Source: an uncultured Dialister sp. (GTDB lineage Bacteria > Bacillota > Negativicutes > Veillonellales > Dialisteraceae). From it: DNA of 6,138 bases. Positions 1 to 5,506 of the stretch are shown in pieces (the stretch's first letter is position 1; each line of letters begins with the position of its first letter). Position numbers and translations under genes: made by a program. The notes below the pieces were generated by a model that did no database searches, was not told the origin of the DNA, and saw nothing but the letters and a program-made list of their open reading frames with translations. The stretch is from the NCBI RefSeq assembly GCF_900538805.1, contig NZ_UPZP01000118.1, forward strand, positions 1 through 6,138, written 5' to 3'.

Positions 1-96
1 GGAAGCACTGATTAATTCGCAGAATCGAATTTCATAAGTATTTTTATCCAATGCTGCGTCATAAGTCTCCTTAAATAGCTCGTCCCGGCGGCTGCC
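1..96 (-). other. Possible coding fragment or remnant, open to the window edge
   Basis: The minus-strand frame ending at base 1 is open for 32 codons after a TGA at 97-99 and reads like protein (DELFKETYDAALDKNTYEIR), continuing out of the window. It has no ATG start in the visible part; a TTG at 49-51 is the only weak candidate. An alternative is a 16-codon ORF in another frame at 12-62 (starting MTQHWIKIL) with AAGGAG 4 bases upstream of its ATG. The stretch is much richer in A+T than the operon. I do not recognise the product; it could be the start-less remnant of a gene interrupted at the hairpin region, a gene with an unusual start, or non-coding repeat sequence. Confidence 0.25.
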
Positions 97-131
97 TCAA
101 CCCTCGCCCGCGTAAGCGGGCGTCAACCCTC
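97..131. repeat. GC-rich hairpin flanked by 9-base direct repeats, downstream of hypB
   Basis: Bases 105-111 (CGCCCGC) pair perfectly with 116-122 (GCGGGCG) around the loop GTAA. The 9-mer TCAACCCTC occurs on both sides, at 97-105 and 123-131. The hairpin lies 46 bases past the hypB stop, where an operon terminator would be expected, but in the minus direction it is followed by GAGGGTTGAGG and no T run, so it is not a classical intrinsic terminator. It may be a processing or RNA-stabilising structure, a rho-dependent end, or part of a dispersed repeat. The rest of the interval 132-167 shows nothing recognisable. Confidence 0.5.
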
Positions 132-167
132 TTGCGTTCGGGAATACGGCCGACCGCACAAGTGCCA

Positions 168-818
168 CTATCTCCCGGCTGCTTCTTCAATCCATGCCGC
201 CGCTTCTTTGTATCCTTCTCCTGTCTTTCCGCTGACCTTGAATACCGGGGCATTCTTATTCAGATGGCGGAGGCCCTTCATGAAGAAGTCTTCGTCGAAG
301 TCCAGATAGGGGACCAGGTCGATTTTATTGAGGAGGATAATGTCCGCCTTTTCAAAGGCCAGGGGGTATTTGTAGGGCTTGTCGCTGCCGTCGGCTGCGC
401 TGACAATGAGCATTTTGATATTTTCCCCTATGTTCAGTTCCGCCGGGCACACCAGGTTTCCTACGTTTTCAATGAAGAGGATGCCCCCTTCTTTGAAATC
501 CATGGTGTGCACGGCGTTGTGCACCAGGGGGGCGTCCAGGTGGCAGGCGCCGAAGGTGTTAATCTGGGCGGCGGTGACGTTCTCCTTCCGCAGCCTTTCG
601 GTATCGATGTCGGATTCAATGTCCCCTTCAATGACGTATACCTTAGATTTCATATGTTTCATGAGCTGTTCCAGGGATGTGGTCTTGCCGGTTCCCGGGG
701 CACCCATGACGTTGATGGTGTATACGTTCCTCTTCATGAGGTATTCTCTTACATGTTCGGCGATGTGATTGTTATGGGCGTAAATGTCTTCCATTACGCC
801 GGCTTTGACCATATGCAT
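168..818 (-). CDS. hypB: Hydrogenase nickel incorporation GTPase HypB
   Basis: This 216-residue SIMIBI-class GTPase drives nickel delivery from HypA to the hydrogenase large subunit. The Walker A loop is GAPGTGKTT (residues 39-47), the switch region has EGDIESDID (64-72), and the guanine-specificity motif is NKID (164-167). The intersubunit metal site of HypB G domains is present as C92-H93 (ACHLDAP) and C124 (NLVCPAE), which separates it from the urease homologue UreG. It lacks both the N-terminal CxxCGC high-affinity nickel site and a histidine-rich stretch, so it is the compact form without nickel storage. ATG at 818 is preferred because GGAGG at 827-831 lies 8 bases upstream, within the hypA end; an ATG at 812 would be spaced too far. 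It is the last recognisable gene of the operon. Confidence 0.96.
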   Translation of the reverse strand: MHMVKAGVMEDIYAHNNHIAEHVREYLMKRNVYTINVMGAPGTGKTTSLEQLMKHMKSKVYVIEGDIESDIDTERLRKENVTAAQINTFGACHLDAPLVHNAVHTMDFKEGGILFIENVGNLVCPAELNIGENIKMLIVSAADGSDKPYKYPLAFEKADIILLNKIDLVPYLDFDEDFFMKGLRHLNKNAPVFKVSGKTGEGYKEAAAWIEEAAGR

Positions 819-1163
819 CTAATCAACCTCCAGGTCTACAGATTCTATATAAAATTCCTTGCCAATGTCCGTGGGAGAGCCGTCGCCTCCGCAATAGGGA
901 CAGGTGAAGGAGAATCGTTTTCTTTCAAACAGGCGGCCGCAGCGGTCGCATTTCATTTTGGGCCGAATGTCCTTGATGGTAAGAAGGGCGCCCTCGCAGA
1001 GGGTGCCCTCAGAAATAACGTCAAAGTACATCTGGATGGATTCTCCGATGAAACCGGAGTCCTCTCCCACCACCAGGTGGATGGCCTTTACGGTGCCCCC
1101 TTTTTCGCGGGCCGTCTTTTCCGCAATACGGACGATTTCCAAAGTCACCGGATATTCATGCAT
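819..1163 (-). CDS. hypA: Hydrogenase nickel incorporation protein HypA
   Basis: This 114-residue nickel metallochaperone works with HypB to insert nickel into the hydrogenase large subunit. It starts with Met-His-Glu, whose His2 is part of the nickel site in the HypA family, followed by a helix and a conserved VGEDSGF segment (32-38; VGELSGV or similar in many homologues). The zinc site is complete: C72 and C75 (MKCDRCG) and C88 and C91 (FTCPYCGG). Length fits the family. The start overlaps the polyferredoxin stop by 8 bases (ATGCATGA), with GGAG shortly upstream, and its stop abuts the hypB ATG. Placement in the ech operon suggests it serves EchE. HypC, HypD, HypE and HypF are not in this window. 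Confidence 0.96.
   Translation of the reverse strand: MHEYPVTLEIVRIAEKTAREKGGTVKAIHLVVGEDSGFIGESIQMYFDVISEGTLCEGALLTIKDIRPKMKCDRCGRLFERKRFSFTCPYCGGDGSPTDIGKEFYIESVDLEVD
827..831 (-). promoter_or_regulatory. Ribosome binding site of hypB
   Basis: GGAGG lies 8 bases before the ATG at 818, inside the last codons of hypA. This supports 818 over the in-frame ATG at 812. Confidence 0.75.
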
Positions 1164-2583
1164 GAGGCTCTCCGTCCTTCGGTACTTCCTTTGCCGGTGC
1201 CGGGCGGGCCGGGCGGCGGAGGACTCTGCCCTGGAAGGCAGCCTTCATTTCCTTCTTTTCTCCCGCTTCCCAGGCGTCTGCCAGGGTAAGGCAGTGGGCG
1301 GGGCAGCCATCGGCGCAGACGCCGCAGGTAATGCACTTCTCCCGGTCAATGGTCCAGGTGCGGTTTCTTCTGTCAATGGAAATGGCATGGGCCGGACAGT
1401 TATGCTCGCACTTGCCGCAGAAAAGACATTTTTCCGCGTCTATCCGGATATGGGTATCCGGCACGTTCACTTCTTCAGCCGGTCCTGCTGCCGGTGATTC
1501 TACTTTGACCGGAACTTCCGGCTTTGCTTCCACTTTTGCCGGAGCCGTTGCTTCCGGTTTGCCAGGAGCCGGAGCAGGAGCGGGCTTTCTTCCTGCCAGA
1601 GGGCGGCGGAGAACCTTGCCCTGGAAGGCAGCCTTCATTTCCTTCTTTTCTCCCGCTTCCCAGGCCTCCGCCAGGGTAAGGCAGTGGGCAGGGCAGCCGT
1701 CGGCGCAGACGCCGCAGGTAATACACTTCTCCCGATCAATGGTCCAGGTTCGGTTCCTTCTATCTATGGAAATGGCATCGGCCGGGCAGTTATGTTCACA
1801 CTTGCCGCAGAAGAGGCATTTTTCCGCGTCTATCCGGATATGGGTATCCGGCACATTGGCTTCTGCTGCCGTTTCTGTCACTGCAGCCGCCGGTTTTTCT
1901 GCCGGAGGTTCCACTTTCACAGGAGGTGCCGTCCTTCTTCTCACGGGAGGGCGGGAGCCGTGCATGGTGATTTCACTGGGATTTCCCAGGTAGCAGCCCA
2001 GGGAGAGGCATTTCCGGGGGCAGTTGTCGATACAGGTACCGCAGTTCACGCAGGCCTCCAGGTTAATGCGCCAGGTGCGGCTGCGGCGGTCCACTGTAAT
2101 GGCACCGGAGGGGCAGTTCCGCATGCACTGGCCGCAGAAGATACATTTCATAATGTTGTTTACAATGTGGCTCCGGTCGTCCATGGCAGCTTCCGCCATA
2201 TTGATGGCCGCCACTTTGCGCTGCACCTTGGATACGCCGTCTTCCTTCTTCACCTGGAGGATGATTTCCGATTTCTTCACGTCCGGCGAAGGGGCTTCGG
2301 GGTCCATGTGGAGGCATTTCTTGGGGCATACTTCCACGCAGCCGGCGCACTGGACGCAGGCAAAGGGGTTGATTTTCCAGGTGCCCGTGGCCCGGTCCAC
2401 GGTAATGGCACCGGCGGGGCAGGTGCGCATGCACTGGCCGCAGAGAATGCAGCGGCTGATGTCGTTGATGACCCGGCCCCGGTCATGGGGTTTGTAAATC
2501 TTAGGTTTTATGGGATAGGAGGTGGTTACAGGCGGCTTGAACATGTTGGTGAGGGCCTGTTTCATGTAAATGAGAAAACTCAT
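1156..2583 (-). CDS. EchF-like polyferredoxin with eight predicted 4Fe-4S clusters
   Basis: This 475-residue protein occupies the echF position but is far longer than ordinary two-cluster EchF. It holds four dicluster modules, each with two CxxCxxCxxxCP motifs. Module 1 has cysteines 45/48/51/55 and 76/79/82/86; module 2, 147/150/153/157 and 178/181/184/188; module 3, 256/259/262/266 and 287/290/293/297; module 4, 386/389/392/396 and 417/420/423/427. Module 1 with its N terminus (MSFLIYMKQALTNMFKPPVT) looks like normal EchF and probably docks on EchC. Modules 3 and 4 are almost identical and are joined by a flexible Ala/Pro/Lys linker (329-372); another lies at about 205-242. No signal peptide or membrane segment is visible, so it should sit on the cytoplasmic face. 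Its likely role is electron transfer from ferredoxin to the hydrogenase; the purpose of the extra modules is unknown. TAAGGAGG 6 bases before the ATG fixes the start. Its stop overlaps hypA by 8 bases. Confidence 0.93.
   Translation of the reverse strand: MSFLIYMKQALTNMFKPPVTTSYPIKPKIYKPHDRGRVINDISRCILCGQCMRTCPAGAITVDRATGTWKINPFACVQCAGCVEVCPKKCLHMDPEAPSPDVKKSEIILQVKKEDGVSKVQRKVAAINMAEAAMDDRSHIVNNIMKCIFCGQCMRNCPSGAITVDRRSRTWRINLEACVNCGTCIDNCPRKCLSLGCYLGNPSEITMHGSRPPVRRRTAPPVKVEPPAEKPAAAVTETAAEANVPDTHIRIDAEKCLFCGKCEHNCPADAISIDRRNRTWTIDREKCITCGVCADGCPAHCLTLAEAWEAGEKKEMKAAFQGKVLRRPLAGRKPAPAPAPGKPEATAPAKVEAKPEVPVKVESPAAGPAEEVNVPDTHIRIDAEKCLFCGKCEHNCPAHAISIDRRNRTWTIDREKCITCGVCADGCPAHCLTLADAWEAGEKKEMKAAFQGRVLRRPARPAPAKEVPKDGEPHA
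1210..1467 (-). repeat. Copy B of 258-bp in-frame direct repeat (ferredoxin module 4)
   Basis: This copy encodes residues 373-458 of the polyferredoxin. It matches bases 1600-1857 with 21 mismatches by hand count (about 92 percent identity) and no gaps; only three mismatch positions change the amino acid (D to H, E to D, K to R, module 3 to module 4). The two copies lie 390 bp apart. Confidence 0.95.
1468..1599 (-). other. Ala/Pro/Lys-rich flexible linker between ferredoxin modules 3 and 4
   Basis: Residues 329-372 of the polyferredoxin contain alternating Ala-Pro and charged residues (KPAPAPAPGKPEATAPAKVE), with no cysteine. A short internal repeat is visible: KPEATAPAKVEA followed by KPEVPVKVES. 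The composition resembles the swinging linkers of lipoyl-domain proteins; that mobility is inferred, not shown. Confidence 0.75.
1600..1857 (-). repeat. Copy A of 258-bp in-frame direct repeat (ferredoxin module 3)
   Basis: This copy encodes residues 243-328 of the polyferredoxin and pairs with bases 1210-1467. The preceding linkers of the two modules also resemble each other (PPVKVEPPAEKP against VPVKVESPAAGP), so the duplicated unit probably included a linker plus a module. Confidence 0.95.
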
Positions 2584-2589
2584 GGAGTG

Positions 2590-2597
2590 CCTCCTTA
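2590..2597 (-). promoter_or_regulatory. Ribosome binding site of the polyferredoxin gene fused to echE stop
   Basis: TAAGGAGG combines the echE TAA stop with the Shine-Dalgarno sequence, 6 bases before the ATG at 2583. A ribosome ending echE would sit on the site, which favours coupled translation. Confidence 0.8.
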
Positions 2598-3680
2598 TCT
2601 TTCACAGCAGCTGATGCAGGGGTCGATGGTGAGGATGATGTTGGGCACGTCCGCCAGTTCGCAGCCCTTCAGCATTTTCACCAGGGCCGCCAGGTTGGCG
2701 TTGGTGGGGGTGCGGAGGCGGAATCGTTCCAGGTTCTTCGTGCCGTTTCCCTTCACATAGTAGAGCGCTTCGCCCCGGGGCTGTTCCACCCTGGTGAAAT
2801 ATTCGCCCACCGGAGGCAGTCCCCGTACCGGCGCTTCGATGGCCCCTTCCGGGAGAAGTTCAAGGCAGCCTGAGATGATGTCGATGGACTGGGTGAGTTC
2901 CCCCAGCCGTACTTTCACCCTGGCCAGGCAGTCGCCGGCGGTTTCGGTGACCGGACGGAAATGGAGCTTTTTGTAGAAGCCTTCGTCATCGGCCATGCGG
3001 TAGTCCATGGGAAGGCCGCTGGCCCTGGCCATGGGGCCTACGCAGCCCATATCAATGGCGTCATTCATGGAGAGGACGCCTACCCCCTCCAGACGGCTCT
3101 GGATGGTATTGTCATAGAGAAATACCATGGCCATTTGATTGATTTCCTTCCGGAGTTCCTTCATTTTCTCCAGGATTTCCCTGCGCTGGCTGTCGGTGAT
3201 ATCCCTTCTCACGCCGCCGATTTTGCAGACGGAGAAAATGACACGGCCCCCCGTGGTTTCTTCAAAAATATCCAGTACGATTTCCCGGATGCGCCAGGCA
3301 TTCATGAAAAGACTTTCAAATCCCATGGCATCGGCAGCCAGGCCGAACCAGAGAAGATGGCTGTGGAGGCGGGAAAGCTCGTGCCACATGGTACGAAGGC
3401 AGCTGGCCCGCTCCGGTATTTCGATATCCATGAGGCCTTCCACCGCTTTGGCATAGCCCCATCCGTGGCCGAAGGAACAGATGCCGCACACCCTTTCCGC
3501 CACGTAGATGAACTGCTTGAAATCCCGCTTTTCCACCAATTTTTCCAAGCCCCGGTGCACGTAGCCGATGGAGGGCACCGCCCGGACCACCCTTTCATCC
3601 TTCAGTTCCAAATCCAGATGAATCGGTTCCGGCAGCACCGGATGCTGCGGTCCAAAGGGGACTGTCGTTATTTCTGCCAT
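2595..3680 (-). CDS. echE: Ech hydrogenase large subunit EchE ([NiFe] catalytic subunit)
   Basis: This 361-residue protein carries the Ni-Fe active site where protons are reduced or H2 is oxidised. Both nickel-binding motifs are intact: RVCGICSFGH at residues 63-72 (C65, C68) near the N terminus, and DPCISCCER at 353-361 (C355, C358) at the very C terminus. Complex I NuoD, its homologue, lacks these cysteines, so this is a hydrogenase and not a Nuo subunit. The N terminus (VPFGPQHPVLPEP) and SIGYVHRGLEKL are typical of group 4 large subunits. The stop follows the final arginine directly, so there is no C-terminal extension to be cut off by a maturation protease; this is known for some group 4 enzymes such as CooH and EchE. 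The ATG at 3680 lies 6 bases after the echD stop, with AAAGGAGG 11 bases upstream. HypA and HypB encoded downstream would supply its nickel. Confidence 0.97.
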   Translation of the reverse strand: MAEITTVPFGPQHPVLPEPIHLDLELKDERVVRAVPSIGYVHRGLEKLVEKRDFKQFIYVAERVCGICSFGHGWGYAKAVEGLMDIEIPERASCLRTMWHELSRLHSHLLWFGLAADAMGFESLFMNAWRIREIVLDIFEETTGGRVIFSVCKIGGVRRDITDSQRREILEKMKELRKEINQMAMVFLYDNTIQSRLEGVGVLSMNDAIDMGCVGPMARASGLPMDYRMADDEGFYKKLHFRPVTETAGDCLARVKVRLGELTQSIDIISGCLELLPEGAIEAPVRGLPPVGEYFTRVEQPRGEALYYVKGNGTKNLERFRLRTPTNANLAALVKMLKGCELADVPNIILTIDPCISCCER

Positions 3681-3686
3681 TTGAAA

Positions 3687-4124
3687 TCAATCCTCCTTTG
3701 TCTCTTTATGAACGGATGCGTCAATGCCAAGGCCGCTCCGAAGATTCACCTTCACCGCCCGCTTCGCATGGACGGCGCCGGACAGGTCGTGCCACGGCGT
3801 TTTCTGGGCCAGATGGTAGAAATGGCCGCCATAGTCCACCTCCGGCGCAATGAAGCGGATGTCCAAGCCGAAGAGGTCGTGAATTTCATTTTCCCATACA
3901 AAAGCGTACCAGTACAGGCCGGTGACGCTCATGACGGAGCCCGTGAGGGGCACGACGAGGCGGAGATGGTAGAGGAAATAGTTCTTGTCAAAGGTGTAGG
4001 TCAGCTCATAGCCCTCCTCCACCCGGGTGCAGAGAATCTGTACCAGACGGCAGCCTTCCTTCTTGAAACGGGCCGTCCTTTCCAGAAGGTCTTCACTTCT
4101 GATTTCAATGACCTGCTGTTTCAT
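3687..4124 (-). CDS. echD: Ech hydrogenase subunit EchD (NuoC/30-kDa-like)
   Basis: This 145-residue soluble subunit is related to complex I NuoC. It holds no cofactor and connects the large and small hydrogenase subunits. The diagnostic segment is WENEIHDLFGLDIRF at residues 77-91, the EchD/CooU version of the NuoC motif, preceded by a beta-rich region with TYTFDKNYFLYHLR (42-55). The start at 4124 is set by AGGAGGAG 5 bases upstream and by the 4-base ATGA overlap with the echC stop. An in-frame start 71 codons further upstream would lie deep inside echC and is rejected. The protein is short, as usual for EchD, because it lacks the longer NuoC C-terminus. Its last codons contain the ribosome binding site of echE (AAAGGAGG at 3692-3699). 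Confidence 0.93.
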   Translation of the reverse strand: MKQQVIEIRSEDLLERTARFKKEGCRLVQILCTRVEEGYELTYTFDKNYFLYHLRLVVPLTGSVMSVTGLYWYAFVWENEIHDLFGLDIRFIAPEVDYGGHFYHLAQKTPWHDLSGAVHAKRAVKVNLRSGLGIDASVHKETKED

Positions 4125-4618
4125 TTTTTCTCCTCCTCTCCATAGGTGCCAAAGACCTTTGCCTTTTCTGCAGGCACGCCGTGATTTCCTGTGGCCTTGA
4201 GTTTCCTGTGCTTTTCCTCCAGCACCGAAAGCCCCTTCACCACGCCGGCAATAATGGACTCCGGCCGGGCGGCGCAGCCCGGCACATACACATCCACCGG
4301 AATGGCCTTGTCCATGCCGCCCAGCATATTGTAGCACTCCCGGAACACGCCGCCGGTGCAGGCGCAGGTGCCTACGGCAATGACCACCTTAGGCTCCGGC
4401 ATCTGGTCATAAATCTGGCGCACCACCGGCAGATTCTGGGCGTTCACACCGCCGGTAACCAGGAAGATATCCGCATGCTTGGGATCCCCCGTATTCACAA
4501 TGCCGAACCGTTCCACGTCGTACAAAGGCGTGAGGCAGGCCAGCACCTCTATGTCGCAGCCATTGCAGGAAGAACCGTCGTAATGGATGAGCCAGGGCGA
4601 TTTCTTTTCATATCCCAT
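4121..4618 (-). CDS. echC: Ech hydrogenase small subunit EchC (NuoB-like, proximal 4Fe-4S cluster)
   Basis: This 165-residue small subunit passes electrons between the Ni-Fe site in EchE and the ferredoxin-type subunit. Four cysteines expected to bind the proximal 4Fe-4S cluster are present: C18 and C21 (GSSCNGCDIE), C85 (VGTCACTGG) and C115 (VPGCAARPE). This pattern is that of the NuoB/group 4 [NiFe]-hydrogenase small subunit. The protein lacks a twin-arginine signal peptide and the extra C-terminal cluster domain of uptake hydrogenases, so it acts on the cytoplasmic face. A TAA stop of echB fuses directly with the ribosome binding site (TAAGGAGG, bases 4626-4633), and the gap to echB is 12 bases. 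Its own stop overlaps the echD start as ATGA. The last 30 residues are lysine and glutamate rich and carry no recognised motif. Confidence 0.96.
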   Translation of the reverse strand: MGYEKKSPWLIHYDGSSCNGCDIEVLACLTPLYDVERFGIVNTGDPKHADIFLVTGGVNAQNLPVVRQIYDQMPEPKVVIAVGTCACTGGVFRECYNMLGGMDKAIPVDVYVPGCAARPESIIAGVVKGLSVLEEKHRKLKATGNHGVPAEKAKVFGTYGEEEKK

Positions 4619-4625
4619 AACGAGT

Positions 4626-4633
4626 CCTCCTTA
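4626..4633 (-). promoter_or_regulatory. Ribosome binding site of echC fused to echB stop
   Basis: TAAGGAGG combines the TAA stop of echB with the Shine-Dalgarno sequence of echC, 7 bases before its ATG. The same TAAGGAGG fusion occurs at the echE/polyferredoxin junction. Confidence 0.8.
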
Positions 4634-5506
4634 TTTGAAATACATGAGAAAAGCCACATTAATAAATCCTGCCAGGAAGGAGAAGAGCCAGGTGGAAGCC
4701 AGCATTTTCTCCCATTTCATACGGGCGCAGGAATTGTCCACCAGAATGCCCAGGAAGAACACAAGGGCACATACAAGAAGGCCCGGTATCAAAGTCCAGG
4801 GGGAAGAGGTGACGAAGAAGAGAAGCACCAGTCCCAGAAGGAACACGTCCTCATACCACTCCGCCATTTCCACCATGCCCAAAGTGCGTCCGGAGATTTC
4901 CGTCTTCACGCCGCCGATGAGCTCCTGGTGGGCCTCATGGGACATGGAAATATCGAAGGGCGATTTCCTGAATTTAATGAGAAGGATGTAGCAGAGGCCC
5001 AGGAAGATGCCGGGCATGCGGATGATATTCATGGTGTCGGATGCCATGATTTCACCGATGTTGAAACTGCCGCCGGAAAGGTAGAAGCCAAGGGCCGCCA
5101 TGAGCAGCATAGGCTCATAGGCCATGGTCTGCACCAGTTCCCTTTCCGCCCCCACCTGGCTGTAGGGAGAGTCGGTGGCATAGGCGGCAATGATAAGGCA
5201 CACGCTGGCCATGGTGAGAGTAAACACCACCAGCAGGATGTCGCCCCTTGCAAAGAAGAAGGCCCCAGAAAGAAGGACGAAGAGAAGGAAACCGAACACA
5301 TAGAATCCCTCCGCCTTGTTCACTGCAATGGGCTGCTTGTCCCAGAGCTTTCCGAAATCGTAGAAGGGCTGGAGAATGGGCGGTCCCACGCGGCGCTGCA
5401 TGCGGGCAGAAATTTTCCGGTCAAGGCCTGCAAGAAGTCCTCCCAAAAGGGGCGCCAGCAGCAGGTACAGAAGGGCGCCCATGGCATTCATCATATAATC
5501 AGACAT
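4631..5506 (-). CDS. echB: Ech hydrogenase subunit EchB, NuoH-like membrane anchor
   Basis: This 291-residue integral membrane protein belongs to the NuoH/HyfC/EchB family. It links the soluble hydrogenase module to the membrane arm and contributes the first part of the ion path. The family signatures are clear: DRKISARMQRRVGPP at residues 29-43, the acidic segment GAERELVQTMAYEP at about 119-132, and KSPFDISMSHEAHQEL at 181-196, followed by GGVKTEISG at 198-206. About seven or eight hydrophobic segments are visible, including residues 11-28, 68-86, 90-110, 131-145, 164-178 and three after 220. I chose the ATG at 5506 because GGGAGG lies 8 bases upstream. An in-frame GTG three codons earlier (5515) starts inside that ribosome binding site and is unlikely. 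The gene overlaps the echA stop by 8 bases. Length fits the family. Confidence 0.95.
   Translation of the reverse strand: MSDYMMNAMGALLYLLLAPLLGGLLAGLDRKISARMQRRVGPPILQPFYDFGKLWDKQPIAVNKAEGFYVFGFLLFVLLSGAFFFARGDILLVVFTLTMASVCLIIAAYATDSPYSQVGAERELVQTMAYEPMLLMAALGFYLSGGSFNIGEIMASDTMNIIRMPGIFLGLCYILLIKFRKSPFDISMSHEAHQELIGGVKTEISGRTLGMVEMAEWYEDVFLLGLVLLFFVTSSPWTLIPGLLVCALVFFLGILVDNSCARMKWEKMLASTWLFSFLAGFINVAFLMYFK

Noticed and set aside
105..122. Intrinsic transcription terminator after hypB.
   Set aside because: The stem is perfect and GC-rich, but there is no T run on the 3' side in the minus direction (nor in the plus direction), so I keep it only as a hairpin.
1210..1857. CRISPR array or insertion sequence as the source of the direct repeats.
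   Set aside because: There are only two 258-bp copies, both in frame and encoding functional ferredoxin modules; there are no inverted ends, transposase or spacer pattern.
4125..4337. A 71-codon N-terminal extension of echD reaching back into echC.
   Set aside because: The extension is out-of-frame translation of conserved echC sequence; the ATG at 4124 has AGGAGGAG directly upstream and the typical ATGA overlap.
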